From assembly GCF_030063135.1 (NCBI RefSeq), contig NZ_JASISO010000058.1, forward strand, positions 1 to 41,956: 41,956 nucleotides of DNA, read 5' to 3'. Below are positions 8,525-16,332 of this stretch, piece after piece. The notes below the pieces were generated by a model. That model was not told the DNA's origin, searched no databases, and saw only the letters and a program-made list of their open reading frames with translations. This DNA is from Streptomyces sp. G-G2 (GTDB taxonomy: Bacteria > Actinomycetota > Actinomycetes > Streptomycetales > Streptomycetaceae). Position 1 is the first letter of the stretch. Every line of letters starts with the position of its first letter. The position numbers and the translations under genes were made by a program.

Positions 8525-8669
8525 GCGCAACGGCCGGGGTACGGACCGGGGCAGGGTTTTCGCGGGGCCGCCGCGGGTGTCACTCCGGATCGTTCCGGGT
8601 GGTTCGCCCGGCGGCCCCGTCGCTACGTTGTCGACGGCGTCCGCCAGACCGACATCCCGGGGAGCTGTC

Positions 8670-9740
8670 ATGCCGTTGTCCAGCGTCATGGGCCGAGCAC
8701 CTGTCGGCGTGCTCGGACAACTGGAGCGCAGGGTGCTCCACGGGGTCGGGTGCGGCCTGCGGGACGAGGAGATCGCCGCCGTTCTCGCCGTGCCCGAGAG
8801 CGTGGTGGCCACGAACCTGGAGCGGATCCTCGCGAAGCTCGGTCTGCGTGACCGGGCCGCCGCCATCGTCCATGCCTTCGACTGCGGCCTGGTCCTGGCC
8901 GACCACGGCCCCCGCGCGCACGCCGTGGCCCCGGTGGCGGGGAGCGTCGTGGGCCGGGCGGCCGGCCCGAGGGTGCGGATCTCCGTACTGGGACCGCTGC
9001 AGGCATGGCGGGACGGCAGGCCCGTGAACCTGGGGCATCTGCGCCAGCAGGCCGTACTGGCGGCGCTGGCGCTGTGCGCCGGCCGCACGGTGAGCCGGCG
9101 GGAACTGCTCGAAGGGGTATGGGGGATGGAGCCGCCGGTCACCAACGTGGTGCCGGTCTACGTCTACCGCCTGCGCAAGGCCCTGCGCCTCGGCGACGGC
9201 CCGGACTCGGTGATCGAGCACGACCGGGGTGGTTACGGGCTGCTCTCCGACGCGGTCGAAGTGGACGTCGCGCACATGGAGCGACTGGTCGCGGACGCCG
9301 CGACGGTCGGCCGGGCGGGCGAGGCGGCCGAGGCGGTCCGACGGTGCTCTCAGGCGCTGGACCTGTTCCGCGGGGAGCCGCTGAGCGGCCTGCCCGGGCC
9401 GCTGGCCGAGCTGGAGCGGCTGCGGCTCACCGAGCGCAGGATCGCCATCGTGCAGCGGAAGGTGCAGTGGCAACTGCGGCTGGGCCGCCACTGCGAGGCG
9501 ATCGCCGAGCTGTTCGCGCTGTCGGCGGCGCACCCCCTGAACGAGCCGGTGGCCGCGACGCTGATGCGCGCGCTCGCTCGGAGCGGCCGGCAGGCCGAGG
9601 CGCTGGCCGTGTTCGACCGCGCCCGCCGCCGACTGGCCGAGGACCTGGGGGTTGCGCCGAGCGGCATGCTGCGGCGGGCGTACCAGATGGTGCTGCGCGG
9701 CGACGAAGCCGGCCCCGGCCCCACCGGAACCAGGCGATGA
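8670..9740 (+). CDS. SARP-family activator with an added N-terminal LuxR-type HTH
   Basis: A 356-residue regulator with three parts. Residues about 17-75 form a LuxR/NarL helix-turn-helix (LRDEEIAAVLAVPESVV, then ILAKLGLRDRAAAIVHAF). Residues about 103-193 are the winged helix of the OmpR/SARP type (ISVLGPLQAW to HDRGGYGLL). Residues about 200-345 are the bacterial transcriptional activation domain. There is no NB-ARC or TPR extension as in AfsR. SARPs activate by binding 11-bp-spaced direct repeats beside the -10. ATG 8670 has GGGGAG 5 bases upstream. It sits among secreted hydrolase genes whose promoters carry such repeats and is the obvious candidate regulator. Its own promoter (TACGTT at 8624-8629) lacks them. 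The LuxR plus SARP fusion is unusual. Confidence 0.87.
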   Translation: MPLSSVMGRAPVGVLGQLERRVLHGVGCGLRDEEIAAVLAVPESVVATNLERILAKLGLRDRAAAIVHAFDCGLVLADHGPRAHAVAPVAGSVVGRAAGPRVRISVLGPLQAWRDGRPVNLGHLRQQAVLAALALCAGRTVSRRELLEGVWGMEPPVTNVVPVYVYRLRKALRLGDGPDSVIEHDRGGYGLLSDAVEVDVAHMERLVADAATVGRAGEAAEAVRRCSQALDLFRGEPLSGLPGPLAELERLRLTERRIAIVQRKVQWQLRLGRHCEAIAELFALSAAHPLNEPVAATLMRALARSGRQAEALAVFDRARRRLAEDLGVAPSGMLRRAYQMVLRGDEAGPGPTGTRR

Positions 9741-9768
9741 CCGGGCCAGGCATCGGGGGCGCGGGCAC

Positions 9769-9803
9769 GGTGAGCAGCCGCTGAGGCGATCCGGCTGCTC
9801 ACC
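9769..9803. terminator. Bidirectional hairpin between the SARP and cutinase-like genes
   Basis: A perfect 12-bp stem, GGTGAGCAGCCG (9769-9780) and CGGCTGCTCACC (9792-9803), has an 11-base loop. It sits between two convergent stops and can serve both strands. Confidence 0.75.
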
Positions 9804-9823
9804 CGGCCCACGGGCCGCGCTGG

Positions 9824-10477
9824 TTACGCGGGGTACCAGGCGCCGTTGTACCACTGCTCGCTGGCGCTGTCGTTGTGGTGGTCCATGTTGAAGTCTTCGG
9901 GGTAGTTCCTGATGTGGTTGTTCGGGTAGGTCCAGATGCCGGCGGACTCGTCGCAGACGTAGTCCCAGTGGCAGATCGTCTTGACGGGCACGTTGCCGAA
10001 GAACCGGTCGGCACCGGCGAGCGGAGCGCCGATGACACCGCCGAACGGCACGGCTCCGCCGTTGGCTCCGGGCGGGCCCTGACGCTTGGGGTCAGCGATG
10101 AGAATGGCGTTGACGTTGTCGAAGCTCTGCCAGTTCTCGGTGACCCAGGTGTGCACCACCGCGGCGCCCAAGGAGTACCCGGCCATCTTGACGTGCTGCC
10201 CCGGGCAGGCGGCCCGCTGGTCGCGGACCAGCCGGTTCAGCTCATTGACGCCCGCGCGGGCGCTCGCACCGTTGGGAATCTGGGTGGGGTACCCGACGTG
10301 CTGCTGGATGTTGCCGGTGAAGCCGTCGTTGTTCCACGAGCTGCCCGTGCCCCCGACGACGATCGTGTAGGTGCCCTCACACGGAGCCGCCGCCTGTGCC
10401 GTGGACTCCTGAGCCACTGACAGTCCGGCGGTCAGCAGCAGACCGGCTGCCGCGGCCGCGATCCTTCGTGTTCGCAT
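9824..10477 (-). CDS. Secreted cutinase-like serine esterase
   Basis: A 217-residue precursor with a Sec signal (RTRRIAAAAAGLLLTAGLSV, cleaved near residue 31). The cutinase layout is visible: nucleophile motif GYSLG with Ser102, DYVC with candidate Asp172, and NNHIRNY with candidate His188. Paired cysteines occur near residues 33/91 and 169/175. Cutinase-family enzymes hydrolyse cutin, lipid or polyester bonds outside the cell. PE-PPE-domain hydrolases share this fold and are the alternative name. ATG 10477 has GGGAGG 5 bases upstream. It is convergent with the SARP gene, and its promoter has the same 11-bp repeats as the acylase and esterase genes, so I infer common control. Confidence 0.8.
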   Translation of the reverse strand: MRTRRIAAAAAGLLLTAGLSVAQESTAQAAAPCEGTYTIVVGGTGSSWNNDGFTGNIQQHVGYPTQIPNGASARAGVNELNRLVRDQRAACPGQHVKMAGYSLGAAVVHTWVTENWQSFDNVNAILIADPKRQGPPGANGGAVPFGGVIGAPLAGADRFFGNVPVKTICHWDYVCDESAGIWTYPNNHIRNYPEDFNMDHHNDSASEQWYNGAWYPA

Positions 10478-10551
10478 GCGATCCTCCCGATGGGGTGGGC
10501 CCGCACGTCCGCCGTGTGATGCGGTACGCGGTCGGCCCAGGTGACCGGACG

Positions 10552-10595
10552 ACAGTGGCAGCGGCCGATGACATCCCGATGAAACACGAGCGGTC
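10552..10595 (-). promoter_or_regulatory. SARP-type direct-repeat promoter C (cutinase-like gene)
   Basis: On the minus strand, 11-mers TTTCATCGGGA (10584-10574) and TGTCATCGGCC (10573-10563) are in tandem, preceded by a weak unit GACCGCTCGTG. A -10-like CACTGT begins at 10557, 16 bases after the start of the last repeat. The -10 is poor, which fits an activator-dependent promoter. Confidence 0.5.
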
Positions 10596-10618
10596 AGGCC
10601 GTCCGGACGGCCTGACCG
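10591..10618 (-). terminator. 28-bp perfect palindrome, probable terminator of the agmatine deiminase gene
   Basis: CGGTCAGGCCGTCC (10591-10604) is followed directly by its exact reverse complement (10605-10618). It lies 29 bases past the deiminase stop and directly upstream of promoter C, so a terminator insulating the two genes is likely. With no spacer between the arms it could also be an operator. Confidence 0.55.
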
Positions 10619-10646
10619 GGTCATGCACGGGCGGGCGGCCGGGCGG

Positions 10647-11822
10647 TTACGGAACGGGCTGCTGCTGGGTCACGCAGTGGATCCCGCCGCCGCCCCCGCC
10701 GAGGCTGTCGATGTTGAGCTGCTCGACGGTCCGGCCGGGGAAGGCCCGCTGGAGCGTCACCTTGGCGGCGGCGTCGGCGCGGGTGTCGCCGAACTGGGGT
10801 GCGATGACGGCGCCGTTGCACACGTAGTAGTTGGCGTAGGCACCGACGAAGTCGGGGTTGGTGGACCGGATGAGGTTGTAGTCGGGGCCCTGGAGCTTGG
10901 TGACCGAGATCGGATTCCCCTGGGCTCCGGTGGACGAGGACAGGATCTGGTACTGCTGGCGTGCGTCGTTCGACCAGGCGTCGTTGTCGCTCGCGAGCGG
11001 CATCTGCACCAGGCCCTGGCCGCTGGCGAGGAACCTGGACGTGGCGTCCACGTGGTCGTCGGTGATGTCCCGGCCGAGGACGCCCTTGAACCAGATCACT
11101 TGGGAGGCACCGAAGGCGGTGCACATGGCCGCCTCGATCTGGGCCTGGCTCAGGTTCGGGTTGCGGTCCGGGTTGATGATGCTGCTGCGGGTGGCCATCA
11201 GGGTGCCCGCGCCGTCCGTCTCCACGGCGCCGCCCTCGCCGATGAACGCGGCGGTGGTGAAGGGCACCGCGGCGTAGGCGGCGATCCGCCCGGCGACCAG
11301 GGTGTCCTTGGCGTGCGTCTGCTGGTTGCCCCAGCCGTTGAAGTTCAGGCCGACCGTGTCGAGGCCGCCCGCGCCGTTGGTCCGGAAGACCGGGCCGCTG
11401 TCGCGCATCCAGCAGTCGTCGACCGGGATCGTGCCGATCACGGTGACGCCGGAGCCGCACGCGCTCTTCGCCTTGGAGACGCTGGCGGCGTTGGCGCACA
11501 TGATGACCTGCTCGTACTTCGCGACGGTCTTCGCGATCAGGGCGATGTTGGCCTGCACGCCCGCCAGTTGCCTGCCCCAGATGGCCGAGCTGTCGGGCCA
11601 CGCCATCCAGGTCCGGGTGTGCCGGACCGTGTCGAGCGGTACGGCGAAACCGCCGGCGGCCGCCCTCGCGGCGGGCCGGACGGCCGCGAAGGCCTCGCCG
11701 CCCACCGCCGCCAGTGCGGCTCCGGCTGCCGTGAGGCCCGCTGCCGTGAGGAACCCCCTGCGGTCCAGCTGCCGGCGCCGCGTTCTGCCTGCCGGGTCCT
11801 GGGGTGCTGCGTGATCGTTCAT
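10647..11822 (-). CDS. Tat-exported agmatine deiminase/PPAD-family amidinohydrolase
   Basis: A 391-residue protein. Residues 21-46 form a twin-arginine signal (DRRGFLTAAGLTAAGA), so it is exported folded. The catalytic features of the agmatine-deiminase/porphyromonas-type PAD family follow: DDCWMRDSGP near residue 135, EGGAVETDG, ITDDHVD with the catalytic His, and the nucleophile Cys383 in GGGGGGIHCVTQQQP. The family hydrolyses guanidino groups to ureido groups plus ammonia, for example agmatine to N-carbamoylputrescine. ATG 11822 has GGAGAA upstream. Most agmatine deiminases are cytoplasmic, so export points to scavenging extracellular agmatine or modifying peptides. A perfect palindrome between it and the divergent TetR gene suggests repression. 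Confidence 0.85.
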   Translation of the reverse strand: MNDHAAPQDPAGRTRRRQLDRRGFLTAAGLTAAGAALAAVGGEAFAAVRPAARAAAGGFAVPLDTVRHTRTWMAWPDSSAIWGRQLAGVQANIALIAKTVAKYEQVIMCANAASVSKAKSACGSGVTVIGTIPVDDCWMRDSGPVFRTNGAGGLDTVGLNFNGWGNQQTHAKDTLVAGRIAAYAAVPFTTAAFIGEGGAVETDGAGTLMATRSSIINPDRNPNLSQAQIEAAMCTAFGASQVIWFKGVLGRDITDDHVDATSRFLASGQGLVQMPLASDNDAWSNDARQQYQILSSSTGAQGNPISVTKLQGPDYNLIRSTNPDFVGAYANYYVCNGAVIAPQFGDTRADAAAKVTLQRAFPGRTVEQLNIDSLGGGGGGIHCVTQQQPVP

Positions 11823-11881
11823 CTCTGTTCTCCGATCAGCGTGGGTGGATCGCGCTCCACCGATGGGCCGGAACGTATGAC

Positions 11882-11899
11882 TGACCGAGCGCTCGGTCA
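11882..11899. promoter_or_regulatory. TetR-type operator between the agmatine deiminase and TetR genes
   Basis: TGACCGAGCGCTCGGTCA is an exact 18-bp palindrome. It lies 60 bases upstream of the deiminase start and 90 bases upstream of the divergent TetR gene. Size and symmetry fit a TetR dimer operator controlling both directions. Confidence 0.75.
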
Positions 11900-11988
11900 A
11901 TAATTCTGGCGGAGATGGCCTGCCGGTTTCTGACTGTTCTTGATCGCTCTCGCCCGTGCGGCGGACACGGAGTCGTTAGAGTGGCGCC

Positions 11989-12669
11989 GTGGCAGCAGAC
12001 GTGGCGGCAGACGTGACAGACGGCGTCGCGGACGGACGTCCGCCCGCGCCCGTGGCGAAGGCCGGGCGGGCCCCCCGGACCCCCCGGACCTCGGTCAAGG
12101 GCGAGCAGACGCGCGCCCGGCTGATCGCCGCCGCCCGCACCCTGCTGGCGGGCGACGGCTTCGCCCGCTTCAGCACCCGCAACGTCGCCGCGCTCTGCGG
12201 GATCTCACACGGGATGTGCCACTACCACTTCCACGACCGCACCGACCTGATCCTCGCGGTCGTCGAGGACATCGGGCCCGAGTGGATCGCCCCGATGGAA
12301 GCCGCGGTCGACACCCCGGGCCCCTTCGCCGAGCGCGCCGAGCGGGTCATCGCCCTGCTGACGCAGCCCGAGGGACCGGACCTGTCCCGCCTGCACTCCG
12401 CCCTCCACTGGTTCGCGCTGAACGACGACCGGGTCCGGGCCGCCGTCGAGGCGGAGTACCGGCGCTGGCGCGACTGCTTCGTCCGCCTGTTCCAGGTGCT
12501 CGCCGACGAGCGGCCGGACGCCGACTTCGACCCCGTCCCGCTGGGCCTGGCCCTCGCGGCCGCCGCCGACGGGCTCGCGGCGATCCAGTCCCTGGACTCG
12601 CCGGTGGACCCGGAGGCGACCGTACGCGTCCTGGTCACCGGGCTCACCGCGGCGGCCGTACGCCCCTGA
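11989..12669 (+). CDS. TetR-family repressor, BetI-like
   Basis: A 226-residue TetR regulator. About 30 residues of Pro/Ala-rich leader precede the helix-turn-helix (RLIAAARTLLAGDGFARFSTRNVAALCGISHGMCHYHFHDRTDLILAV). A BetI-type ligand-binding C-terminal domain follows. The GTG start lies 6 bases after a TAGAGT -10 box (11977-11982), so the mRNA is probably leaderless. A later start is possible because the leader is not conserved in the family. It is divergent from the exported agmatine deiminase, with an 18-bp palindrome between. It probably represses the deiminase and itself, with an amine or guanidine ligand as a guess. Confidence 0.82.
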   Translation: MAADVAADVTDGVADGRPPAPVAKAGRAPRTPRTSVKGEQTRARLIAAARTLLAGDGFARFSTRNVAALCGISHGMCHYHFHDRTDLILAVVEDIGPEWIAPMEAAVDTPGPFAERAERVIALLTQPEGPDLSRLHSALHWFALNDDRVRAAVEAEYRRWRDCFVRLFQVLADERPDADFDPVPLGLALAAAADGLAAIQSLDSPVDPEATVRVLVTGLTAAAVRP

Positions 12670-12699
12670 GCCCCCGGGGACGCACGCCCGTACCGCCGC

Positions 12700-13554
12700 T
12701 CACAGGGCGCGGCGCGCCGCGGCGATCCCCCTCGGGTCCCAGCCGGGCCGGGGGACCGACTCCAGCAGCAGCCGGGTGTAGGGGTGCTGCGGATCGGCGA
12801 GCACCCGGGCGGTCGGGCCCGCTTCGGCGATCCGGCCGCCGCGCATCACGATCACGTCGTCGGTGACACAGCGCACCACACCCAGGTCGTGGGTGATGAA
12901 CAGGTAGCCGATGCAGGTCTGTTCGCGGATGTCGGCGAGCAGGTTCAGGACCTGCGCCTGTACCGAGACGTCCAGCGCGGCCACCGCCTCGTCCAGGACG
13001 AGGACGGCGGGCTCGACCGCCAGCGCGCGGGCGACCGCGACGCGCTGGCGCTGCCCGCCGGACAGCTTGCGCGGCAGGGCGTCCGCCTCCCGGCTGCCGA
13101 GGCCGACCTGTTCGAGCAGCTCGGCGATCCGCCGGTCGTGGTCACCGTCGGGGAAGTGCAGCCGCAGGGTCTCGCGCAGCGCCGCACCCACGGTGGTGCG
13201 GGGGTCCAGGGACAGGAACGGATCCTGGAAGACCATCTGCACCTCGCGGGCCCGGGCGAGCCGGTGGGCGTTGCCCCGCCGGTGCTCGCCCCGGTCGCGG
13301 CCGTGGATCAGCACCCGGCCGCTGTCGGCGTGTTCGAGGCCGACGACGATCCGGGCGGTGGTCGTCTTGCCCGAGCCGGACTCGCCGACGATGCCCAGCG
13401 ACCCGCCCTCGGCCAGCCGGAAGGACACGTCGTCCACTGCCTGTACGTTCCCGTAGGCCCGGCGCAGGTCGACGGCCTCCAGGACGGTCTTCCTCATCGG
13501 TGGTCTTCCTCTCGGGCCGGGGACGGTGGCGCTCTCCAGGACGGTCTCAGCCAT
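12700..13554 (-). CDS. Oligopeptide/dipeptide ABC transporter ATP-binding protein (OppF/DppF type)
   Basis: A cytoplasmic ABC ATPase with Walker A GESGSGKTT, Q-loop MVFQDPFLSLDPR, signature LSGGQRQRVAVARAL, Walker B VLVLDEAVAALD and the switch histidine in FITHDLG. DPQHPYTRLLLESVP is the oligopeptide-family C-terminal mark. It is the last gene of the transporter operon and overlaps the preceding ATPase gene by 8 bases. Start ATG 13554 has GGAG 9 bases upstream; ATG 13497 also has a purine-rich site. The 14-base stretch CTCCAGGACGGTCT occurs at both candidate starts (13477 and 13534), as if the 5' end was locally duplicated, so the start is uncertain. The binding protein upstream is broken, so this ATPase may be orphaned. 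Confidence 0.85.
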   Translation of the reverse strand: MAETVLESATVPGPRGRPPMRKTVLEAVDLRRAYGNVQAVDDVSFRLAEGGSLGIVGESGSGKTTTARIVVGLEHADSGRVLIHGRDRGEHRRGNAHRLARAREVQMVFQDPFLSLDPRTTVGAALRETLRLHFPDGDHDRRIAELLEQVGLGSREADALPRKLSGGQRQRVAVARALAVEPAVLVLDEAVAALDVSVQAQVLNLLADIREQTCIGYLFITHDLGVVRCVTDDVIVMRGGRIAEAGPTARVLADPQHPYTRLLLESVPRPGWDPRGIAAARRAL

Positions 13555-14524
13555 GGGCTGCCGCTCCTGCCACCTGGTCACTGTGATGACAGGAGGCGAG
13601 GTGGGCCGGGCCGTCCGCGATCGGGAGCAGCTCCGGTGCCTCCTGGGTACAGATGCCGGTCGCGAACGCGCAGCGCGCGGCGAAGGGGCAGCCGGTCAGT
13701 TCCTCGCGCAGGCTGGGTGGCCGTCCCTCGATGGCGGCGAGCCTGCCCTGCGGCGCGTCGAGCCGTGGGGTCGAGTTGAGCAGCGCGGCCGTGTAGGGGT
13801 GGCGCGGGCGCAGGAACAGCTCGTCGGCGGGGCCGGTCTCCACGATCCGGCCCGCGTACATCACGTACACGCGGTCGCTGATCGCGGCGGCGAGTCCGAG
13901 GTCGTGCGTGAGGAAGAGGAGACCGGTGCCGAACCGGTCGCGCAGGTCACCGAGGAGGGCCACCACCTCGGCCTGGGTGGTGACGTCCAGGGCGGTGGTG
14001 GGTTCGTCGGCGAGGATCAGCGCGGGGTCGCCCATGAGGGCGGCCGCGATCATCACCCGTTGCAGCATGCCGCCGGAGAGCTGGCCCGGGTACCTGCGCA
14101 GCGCGGCGGCCGTCAGACCGACGGCCTCCAGCATGTTCGCGGCCCGTTCGTTCGCCGCCTCCTTGCCTGTGCCCGCGTTCAGCCGCAGGCTCTCGGTGAG
14201 GAAGTCGCCGACCCGGCGCATCGGGTTGATGGCGGCCCGGGGGTCCTGGAAGATCATGGCCGCGGTGCTGGTGCGCAGCACCCGCAGCCGGCCGGGGCTC
14301 ATCGTGAGGACGTCGTCCCCGACGACGCGGACCGTGCCCGCCTTACGGGCCCCGGTCGGCAGCAGCCGCAGCACGCTGCGCGAGGTGAGGGTCTTGCCGG
14401 AGCCGGATTCCCCGACCAGCGCGACGGTCTCGCGGGCGCCGACGGTGAGGTCGACCCCGTCGAGCACGGGCCGGGCGGTGTCCGGCAGGTGGAGGCGCAG
14501 CCCCTGGATCTCGAGGGTGTTCAT
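13547..14524 (-). CDS. Oligopeptide/dipeptide ABC transporter ATP-binding protein (OppD/DppD type)
   Basis: A 325-residue ATPase with Walker A GESGSGKTL, Q-loop MIFQDPRAAINPMRRV, signature LSGGMLQRVMIAAAL, Walker B LILADEPTTALD and the switch in FLTHDLG. It ends in the oligopeptide-family cysteine-rich segment CPFAARCAFATGIC, typical of OppD/DppD, which can hold an iron-sulfur cluster. ATG 14524 has AGGAGGGA upstream and overlaps the permease stop as ATGA. The frame is intact. It would pair with the DppF-like ATPase to drive peptide uptake, but the permease and binding protein upstream are damaged. Confidence 0.9.
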   Translation of the reverse strand: MNTLEIQGLRLHLPDTARPVLDGVDLTVGARETVALVGESGSGKTLTSRSVLRLLPTGARKAGTVRVVGDDVLTMSPGRLRVLRTSTAAMIFQDPRAAINPMRRVGDFLTESLRLNAGTGKEAANERAANMLEAVGLTAAALRRYPGQLSGGMLQRVMIAAALMGDPALILADEPTTALDVTTQAEVVALLGDLRDRFGTGLLFLTHDLGLAAAISDRVYVMYAGRIVETGPADELFLRPRHPYTAALLNSTPRLDAPQGRLAAIEGRPPSLREELTGCPFAARCAFATGICTQEAPELLPIADGPAHLASCHHSDQVAGAAAHG

Positions 14525-15375
14525 CGGTCCCTCCTGGCGACCTTGTCGGCCCAGCGCTCGCCGACGACGTTGAAGGCGACCACGGTCAGCACGATGGCCA
14601 CGCACGGCACGATCGCCGAGAGCGGATAACCCGACTGGATGGCGGGGTTGCCGTCGAAGACCATGCGGCCCCAGTCGGGGGTCAGGGCGGGGACGCCCAG
14701 CCCGAGGAAGGAGAGGCCCGCGAGGTCGATGAGGGCGTAGCCGAAGTTGATCGTGGACTGGGCGAGCACCACGGGGGCGATGGCGAGGATGACGTGGCGC
14801 AGACAGATCTGCGGTCCGGAGTGGCCCTGGACCCGGCACGCCTCCACGTACGGGCGCTCGCGTTCGGCGAGGACCAGGGAGCGGGTGAGGCGGCTGACGT
14901 ACGGGAGGTAGGCGACTGCCAGGGCGAGGACGGGGGCCAGCAGCCCTTCGCCGTAGACCGACACGATCAGGATGGCCAGCAGCATGCCGGGGAAGGCGAA
15001 GACCAGCTCGGTGCTGCGGGACAGTACGGAGTCCAGCCAGCCGCCGCGCCAGGCGGCGGCCGTCCCCACGGCGACACCGGCCAGGGTGGAGAAGACGACC
15101 ACCCCGAGCGGACCGAGCAGGGCGGTGCGGGCGCCCAGGACCAGCCGGGACAGGGTGTCGCGCCCGGAGGCGTCGACCCCGAGGAGGTGGTCGGCGGAGG
15201 GACCGGCGAGCGCGTTCCCCAGGTCGACGCTGTTGGGGTCGTACGGCGCGAGCCACGGGGCGAGCAGCGCGACGAGCACGACGACGGCGACGAAGCCGAG
15301 GCAGAGCAGGGAGAGCGGGGTACGTCTGGTCCGGAGCCGGGCGAGTCCCGGCCGGCGCAGCAGGGTGGCGGTCAT
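14521..15375 (-). CDS. Peptide ABC transporter permease (DppC/OppC type)
   Basis: A 284-residue inner-membrane permease. A first membrane helix (LLCLGFVAVVVLVALLAPWL) is followed by the OppC-N segment APYDPNSVDLGNALAGPSADHLLGVDASGRD. About five further helices follow. The EAA loop reads VEACRVQGHSGPQICLRHVI, and the C-terminus has SFLGLGVPALTPDWGRM, characteristic of DppC. The ATG overlaps the DppB stop (ATGA). The frame is intact, so only the two upstream genes of the operon are visibly broken. Confidence 0.88.
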   Translation of the reverse strand: MTATLLRRPGLARLRTRRTPLSLLCLGFVAVVVLVALLAPWLAPYDPNSVDLGNALAGPSADHLLGVDASGRDTLSRLVLGARTALLGPLGVVVFSTLAGVAVGTAAAWRGGWLDSVLSRSTELVFAFPGMLLAILIVSVYGEGLLAPVLALAVAYLPYVSRLTRSLVLAERERPYVEACRVQGHSGPQICLRHVILAIAPVVLAQSTINFGYALIDLAGLSFLGLGVPALTPDWGRMVFDGNPAIQSGYPLSAIVPCVAIVLTVVAFNVVGERWADKVARRDR

Positions 15376-16332
15376 GCGGCCTGCCTCCTGGGGCCGAGGG
15401 CGACCCGGGGGTCGACCAGCGGATGCAGCAGGTCGACGACGAGGTTCACCGTCATGAACAGCCCGACCATGATGAGGGAGATGGCCTGCACCGTGGGGAA
15501 GTCCTTGGTGGTCGTGGACAGTTCGAGGAGCTGGCCGATGCCGCCCACGCTGAAGGCCGATTCCACCAGGACGGTGCAGACCAGCAGCGTGGAGACGATC
15601 AGACCGCCGGTGGTGAGGACGGTGCCCAGGGCGTTGCGGAACACGTGGCGCCGGATCACCTGGCGTTCGGACACGCCCCGGCTCCGGGCGACCGTGACGT
15701 GCTCCTGACCGAGGATGTCGAGCATCGCGGCCCGGGTGACCCGGGCGAGCATGCCGATCAGATAGAGCGCCAGCGCGACGGCGGGGAGGGTCAGGTGCCA
15801 GAGCATCCGGCCGAGCCCGTCGCCCGTACCGCCGGTGGGGAACCAGTGCAGCCGTACCGCGAACAGCCCCTGGAGCAGCACCGCGGCGAGGAACGACGGG
15901 GTGCCGATGGCGAAGGCGGTGGTGACGAGGATCGAGGAGTCGGCGAGCCCCGCCCCGGACGGCGCCGATCCAGCCGAGCAGCAGACCGAAGACGAGGACC
16001 AGGACCAGCGCCATGCCGATCAGCAGCAGGGAGCTGGGCAGCCGGTCCGCCAGCAGCCTCGACACGTCGGTGCGGTAGGTGATGGAGCGCCCGAGGTCAC
16101 CCTGCACCACCTGGCCGAGCCAGCGCAGGTACTGGACCGCGAAGGGGTCGTCCAGGTGGTACTGCTCGTTGATCGACTGCAGGGCCTCCGGAGAGGCCGA
16201 GCGGCCGCCGAGCAGGAAACTCGCCGGATTGCCCGGCGCCAGGTACATCGCGCCGAAGATGACGAAGGAGGCGCCGAGCAAGGTGGCCGCCATCTCGGCG
16301 AGGCGCCGTACGGCGAAGCTCAGGAAGTTCAT
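15372..16332 (-). pseudogene. Peptide ABC transporter permease DppB, frameshifted
   Basis: The N-terminal half reads in one frame from ATG 16332 (NFLSFAVRRLAEMAATLLGA, then LAPGNPASFLLGGRS and two membrane helices ending GWIGAVRG). The C-terminal half reads in another frame from about SSILVTTAFAIGTPSFLAAV through the EAA loop (EHVTVARSRGVSERQVIRRH) to the stop. The frames change within 15948-15956, where the minus strand reads GGGGCGGGG; one extra G explains it. Either the gene is inactivated or the base is a homopolymer sequencing error. It overlaps the genes on both sides by ATGA, so the operon layout is otherwise normal. The upstream binding-protein gene is also broken, which favours true decay. 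Confidence 0.8.

Noticed and set aside
8581..8640. Autoregulatory SARP repeats before the SARP gene
   Set aside because: GTTC-containing units are 10 rather than 11 bp apart, and the TTTCATCG core is missing; the -10 TACGTT at 8624 has no matching repeat 16 bases upstream.
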